This document shows positions 60,745 to 64,000 of a stretch of DNA of 64,000 nucleotides, piece after piece. The position numbers and the translations under genes are program-made. Each line of letters opens with the position of its first letter. Position 1 is the first letter of the stretch. The stretch covers positions 310,001 to 374,000 of the forward strand of contig NZ_FNKG01000004.1 in assembly GCF_900101675.1 (NCBI RefSeq), read 5' to 3'. Origin of the DNA: Curtobacterium sp. UNCCL20. Its GTDB lineage: Bacteria; Actinomycetota; Actinomycetes; Actinomycetales; Microbacteriaceae. The notes under the pieces are model-generated. The model saw only the letters and a list, made by a program, of their open reading frames with translations. It had not been told where the DNA came from and searched no databases.

Positions 60745-61320
60745 TCAGGACTGGGCGAAGAAGGACGCCTCGATGTCGGACTCTACCTCAGGCGCCTCAC
60801 CGCTCACCGCGACGTGGGCGGGCGAGAGCAGGAAGACCTTGTTCGTGACGCGCTCGATCTTGCCGTAGAGGCCGAGCGACAACCCGGAGGCGAAGTCGAT
60901 CATGCGGCGGGCGTCGGCCTCGGTCATCTGCGAGAGGTTGATGATGACGGGGATGCCGTCGCGGAAGCTCTCGGCGATGGACTGGGCGTCCTTGTACTCG
61001 CGCGGGTGGACGGTGAGGATCTCGTTCATTTCCTGGACCGGTGCTGCCTTCTGTGCGGTCGTGTGCGAGCGGCGGAGCGGGGTGACCTGGGCGCCGCGCT
61101 GGTGGGTGTGCGTCTTGGGCTCGGGAGCCACGGGCGCGACCGGGGCCGCGGCCGGAGCCGGGGCTTCCTGGACGACCGGAGCGGGAGCGGCAGCTGCCGG
61201 AGCGGCCTGCTGTCGGGAGGACTGCTGGCGCGCGGGTTCCTGCGGCTGCTCGTCCTCGTACTCGAGTTCCTCGTCGGCGAGGCCGAGGTAGACCATCGTC
61301 TTCTTCAGCGGGTTGGCCAT
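60745..61320 (-). CDS. sepF: Cell division protein SepF
   Basis: Membrane-tethered FtsZ partner, the main Z-ring anchor in actinobacteria that lack FtsA. 191 residues: N-terminal amphipathic membrane-binding helix ([14 protein letters not shown]), an Ala/Pro/Gln-rich linker at about 25-95, and the SepF core ([19 protein letters not shown] to VFLLSP). ATG at 61320. Located just after yggS, in the standard order. Confidence 0.95.
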   Translation of the reverse strand: MANPLKKTMVYLGLADEELEYEDEQPQEPARQQSSRQQAAPAAAAPAPVVQEAPAPAAAPVAPVAPEPKTHTHQRGAQVTPLRRSHTTAQKAAPVQEMNEILTVHPREYKDAQSIAESFRDGIPVIINLSQMTEADARRMIDFASGLSLGLYGKIERVTNKVFLLSPAHVAVSGEAPEVESDIEASFFAQS

Positions 61321-61363
61321 GGTTCCTCCGGGGTTCGTGCTCGTGGATGCCCTGGTAACGAGG

Positions 61364-62089
61364 CTAGGGCGCGACCGGGCGTTTTCCCGTGATTGCGGTC
61401 CCGATCCGGAGGTGTGTCGCGCCCTCGAGCACGGCGTCGGCGTAGTCGCCGCTCATGCCCGCCGAGATGTCCGTCGCGGCCGGCTCGATCGACCGGACCC
61501 GCTCCGAGATCCCCCGGAGTCGGGCGAACGCGGGACGCGGCTCCTCGTCGAGGGGCGCCACCGCCATCACGCCGCGCAGCCGGATCGTGCCGGTCGCCAG
61601 GACCCGCTCGACCATGGCGTCGACGTCGTCCGGCTGCACTCCGCCGCGGCCGGGGTCGTCGGTGAGGTTGACCTGCACGAAGCCGTCGATCACCGGCGGC
61701 TCCGGTTCGGACTCGGTCGGCGCGAAGGCGTCCACCACGGAGTCGCGGTCGAGCGACTGGACGACGTGCGCGTAGCGGCGCACTTGCCGGGCCTTCTTCG
61801 ACTGGAGCTGCCCGACGAAGTGCCAGGTGAGCGCCAGGTCGGCGAGCTCGGCGGCCTTCGCCTGCGCCTCCTGGTGGCGGTTCTCCCCCACGTCCGTGAC
61901 GCCGAGCGCAGCGAGTTCCCGCACCAGCGACGCCGGGTGGAACTTCGTGACGACCACCAGTGTCAGCTCGTCGGCCGAGCGCCCTGCGGCTCGCGCCGCG
62001 TCGGAGATGCCGGACCTGACGGACGCGAGACGCGCCTCCAGTCCGCCGTCTGGTGACGGGTCTGACTGGAGGCGCGGATCGCTTGCCAC
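61364..62089 (-). CDS. yggS: YggS/PLPBP pyridoxal phosphate homeostasis protein
   Basis: PLP-binding protein that balances vitamin B6 and amino acid pools. 241 residues. PLP lysine in [42 protein letters not shown] and the phosphate-binding [23 protein letters not shown] at 62089, seven bases after the ftsZ stop. The first ~20 codons are formed largely by a CTGGAGGC-family hairpin, giving an extra [11 protein letters not shown] segment before the usual start of homology ([12 protein letters not shown]). Confidence 0.93.
   Translation of the reverse strand: MASDPRLQSDPSPDGGLEARLASVRSGISDAARAAGRSADELTLVVVTKFHPASLVRELAALGVTDVGENRHQEAQAKAAELADLALTWHFVGQLQSKKARQVRRYAHVVQSLDRDSVVDAFAPTESEPEPPVIDGFVQVNLTDDPGRGGVQPDDVDAMVERVLATGTIRLRGVMAVAPLDEEPRPAFARLRGISERVRSIEPAATDISAGMSGDYADAVLEGATHLRIGTAITGKRPVAP
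62031..62076. repeat. CTGGAGGC-family hairpin inside the yggS 5' coding region
   Basis: 12-bp perfect arms CGCGCCTCCAGT (62031-62042) and ACTGGAGGCGCG (62065-62076), 22-base loop; arms are in the reverse order to palindrome B. It encodes residues 5-20 of YggS. Confidence 0.8.
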
Positions 62090-62096
62090 GGCCGAC

Positions 62097-63266
62097 TTAC
62101 TTCAGGAAGTCGGGGACGTCGAGCTCGTCGTCATCGTCGTCGAAGGCGGGGTCGGCGGCGCGCTGCGCCGGAGCGGCGTGCTCCTGCGACGCCCACGACG
62201 GAGTCGACGACGTCGAGTCCTCGATCGCACCGGTGCCGCCGGCGGACGCCACCGGGACGGTCGCGCCGGCCTCGGGGTCGACGTAGCTCGAGCGGCGTTC
62301 CTTCTGCTGCTGCTGCGGCTCGCCACCGTCGAAGCCCGCGGCGATGACGGTCACGCGGACCTCGTCGCCGAGGGTGTCGTCGATGACCGCACCGAAGATG
62401 ATGTTCGCCTCGGGGTGGACGGCCTCCTGCACCAGGCGGGCGGCGTCGTTGATCTCGAAGATGCCGAGGTTCGAGCCACCCTGGATCGAGAGCAGCACGC
62501 CGTGCGCACCGTCGATCGAGGCCTCGAGGAGCGGCGACGCGACGGCCAACTCGGCCGCCTTGATCGCGCGGTCGGCCCCGCGGGAGGACCCGATGCCCAT
62601 GAGCGCCGAGCCGGCACCCTGCATGACGCTCTTCACGTCGGCGAAGTCGAGGTTGATGAGACCCGGGGTGGTGATGAGGTCGGTGATGCCCTGGACACCG
62701 GCGAGGAGCACCTGGTCGGCGGTCGCGAAGGCCTCGACCATCGAGATGCCGCGGTCGCTGATCTCGAGGAGACGGTCGTTCGGCACGACGATGAGCGTGT
62801 CGACCTCGTCCTTGAGCCCGGCGACACCGTTCTCGGCCTGGGACTGGCGACGCTTGCCCTCGAAGCTGAACGGCTTCGTGACGACGCCGATGGTGAGCGC
62901 ACCGATCGACTTCGCGATGCGGGCGACGACGGGTGCACCACCCGTACCGGTCCCACCGCCTTCACCGGCGGTGACGAAGACCATGTCGGCGCCGGCGAGG
63001 GCTTCCTCGATCTCCTCGGCGTGGTCCTCGGCGGCACGACGGCCGACCTCGGGGTCGGCACCGGCACCGAGGCCGCGGGTGATCTCGCGGCCCACGTCGA
63101 GCTTGACGTCGGCGTCGCTCAGCAGCAGCGCCTGTGCGTCGGTGTTGATGGCGATGAACTCGACGCCGCGGAGGCCGAGCTCGATCATGCGGTTCACGGC
63201 GTTCACGCCGCCGCCGCCGACACCGACGACCTTGATGACGGCGAGGTAGTTGTGGTTCGTGGTCAC
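62097..63266 (-). CDS. ftsZ: Cell division GTPase FtsZ
   Basis: Tubulin-like GTPase that builds the division ring. 389 residues. N-terminal [15 protein letters not shown], tubulin signature [16 protein letters not shown]7-loop region [20 protein letters not shown], and the conserved C-terminal tail [10 protein letters not shown] that binds SepF. The linker between (about 325-375) is Ala/Ser/Asp rich. GTG at 63266 is chosen because GGAGG lies 10 bases upstream and the family always begins right before [10 protein letters not shown]; a 34-residue longer frame is not supported. 159 bp upstream separate it from ftsQ. Confidence 0.97.
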   Translation of the reverse strand: MTTNHNYLAVIKVVGVGGGGVNAVNRMIELGLRGVEFIAINTDAQALLLSDADVKLDVGREITRGLGAGADPEVGRRAAEDHAEEIEEALAGADMVFVTAGEGGGTGTGGAPVVARIAKSIGALTIGVVTKPFSFEGKRRQSQAENGVAGLKDEVDTLIVVPNDRLLEISDRGISMVEAFATADQVLLAGVQGITDLITTPGLINLDFADVKSVMQGAGSALMGIGSSRGADRAIKAAELAVASPLLEASIDGAHGVLLSIQGGSNLGIFEINDAARLVQEAVHPEANIIFGAVIDDTLGDEVRVTVIAAGFDGGEPQQQQKERRSSYVDPEAGATVPVASAGGTGAIEDSTSSTPSWASQEHAAPAQRAADPAFDDDDDELDVPDFLK

Positions 63267-63425
63267 GTCAGTCGGGCCTCCGGTCGAACCCTCAACCTCT
63301 ACTTGAAGTTCAGGGGCAATGCTGGTAGATGTGGTGCTCGTAGGCGACGCTACGGGTGCCGTCCGCACGCTGTCGCCCCGCCACGCCGCGTGTCGTGGAT
63401 CGCGTCCGGCAATTCGGTGCGAGCG

Positions 63426-64000
63426 CTACTTCGTCGGGCGGACGATGCCGTTGTCGGGCGCGCTGACGTCGTACTCGACGACGACGCCGGGGTTCCGGGC
63501 CGTGTGGTCCTTCACGAGGGCCGCGAGCAGAGCCGCCTTCGCGTCGGAGTCGTCCGGGTTCCCCCAGACCACCGTCGACTTGTCCTTGAGGGTCAGCGTC
63601 ACGTCGTCCGCCGTCGACGCCTTCACGCTCGTCACCTGCGCGCGCACGGTCGACGGCAGCGCCAGGACCACCTCGGTCATCGTCCGGAACACCGGGGACC
63701 CGAGCTTCGCGCTGCCGATGTCGGCGACGGGCATGTTCGCGGGCTGCTTCGGCGACGACTGCACGACGATGCCCGCGGGGTCCACCAGGTCGAACGACTT
63801 CCCGGACTGCACGGCGACGACCGGGGTGCGCTCGGTGACCGTCACCACGAGGGTGTGCGGCGGCGCCTCTTCGGTGACGTAGCTCTCGATGAGCGGGAAG
63901 CCCGCGATGTCCCGCTTGATGGCGTCGAAGTCGAGCCGGGCCAGCGGTGTGCCGAGCTGGTCGGAGAGCGCCTGGCGGAGCTGGGTCTCGTCGACGCGGT
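63426..64000 (-). CDS. ftsQ: Cell division protein FtsQ, 5' end beyond the window
   Basis: Bitopic membrane protein linking early and late divisome parts. 191 codons are visible up to the right edge, reading VDETQLRQALSDQLGTPLAR, the POTRA domain, followed by FPLIESYVTEEAPPHTLVVT and the beta domain VTERTPVVAVQSGKSFDLVD to VVEYDVSAPDNG and a TAG stop. The N-terminal cytoplasmic tail and transmembrane helix are off the edge. Directly upstream of ftsZ, as in all actinobacteria. Confidence 0.9.
   Translation of the reverse strand, partial: RVDETQLRQALSDQLGTPLARLDFDAIKRDIAGFPLIESYVTEEAPPHTLVVTVTERTPVVAVQSGKSFDLVDPAGIVVQSSPKQPANMPVADIGSAKLGSPVFRTMTEVVLALPSTVRAQVTSVKASTADDVTLTLKDKSTVVWGNPDDSDAKAALLAALVKDHTARNPGVVVEYDVSAPDNGIVRPTK

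Overview
This is high-GC actinobacterial DNA. The content and gene order fit Microbacteriaceae, and Curtobacterium or a close relative is my best guess. That guess is an inference from protein style, GTG/TTG starts, a ftsQ-ftsZ-yggS-sepF-yggT-wag31-lspA-rluD order and the stand-alone small genes; no search was run. No tRNA, rRNA, CRISPR or prophage was seen.

Left part (1-27.6 kb) is mostly housekeeping. It holds leuS (3' end outside), the cytochrome bd operon cydABDC, an osmoprotectant-type ABC importer of four translationally coupled genes, a TetR regulator divergent from an App1-family protein, a GH15 glucoamylase/trehalase-like enzyme, a lone glucose-6-phosphate dehydrogenase, the aa3 oxidase genes ctaC-ctaD-ctaF, erpA-like, an M20 peptidase, a DUF3043 membrane protein and hisD-nrdR-pyrD. 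Both terminal oxidases of the respiratory chain (bd and aa3) are therefore within 13 kb.

Middle part (27.6-52.5 kb) is a cell-surface glycopolymer island. It contains about ten glycosyltransferases (WsaF-like, several GT2, two GT4, a GT61, a GT-C), two large paralogous GT2 plus CDP-glycerol glycerophosphotransferase (TagF-like) fusions, a two-component ABC-2 exporter (TagG/TagH-like), a secreted FnIII-plus-endonuclease/exonuclease/phosphatase protein and a 51-residue zinc-finger protein. The 37-46.5 kb core looks less GC-rich by eye. It also carries a chimeric pseudogene made of a GT fragment fused to a nuclease tail, and a broken IS3-type transposase, so it has been rearranged or acquired. 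The likely product is a polyol-phosphate (teichoic-acid-like) or related wall glycan assembled in the cytoplasm and exported by the ABC pair.

Right part (52.5-64 kb) holds a phosphotransferase-like gene, an unannotated-looking 34-residue gene coupled to it, dnaE, an 858-bp repeat-filled gap, rluD-like, lspA, wag31, yggT, sepF, yggS, ftsZ and ftsQ (5' end outside): the division/cell-wall cluster.

Non-coding structure is unusually rich. There is a 206-bp compound-palindrome tandem array at 24 kb, a dispersed CTGGAGGC/GCCTCCAG hairpin family (one copy inside yggS), a 97-bp repeat pair before dnaE, and short tandem repeats that sit exactly at gene 3' ends (14.0, 16.1, 21.8 and 25.7 kb).
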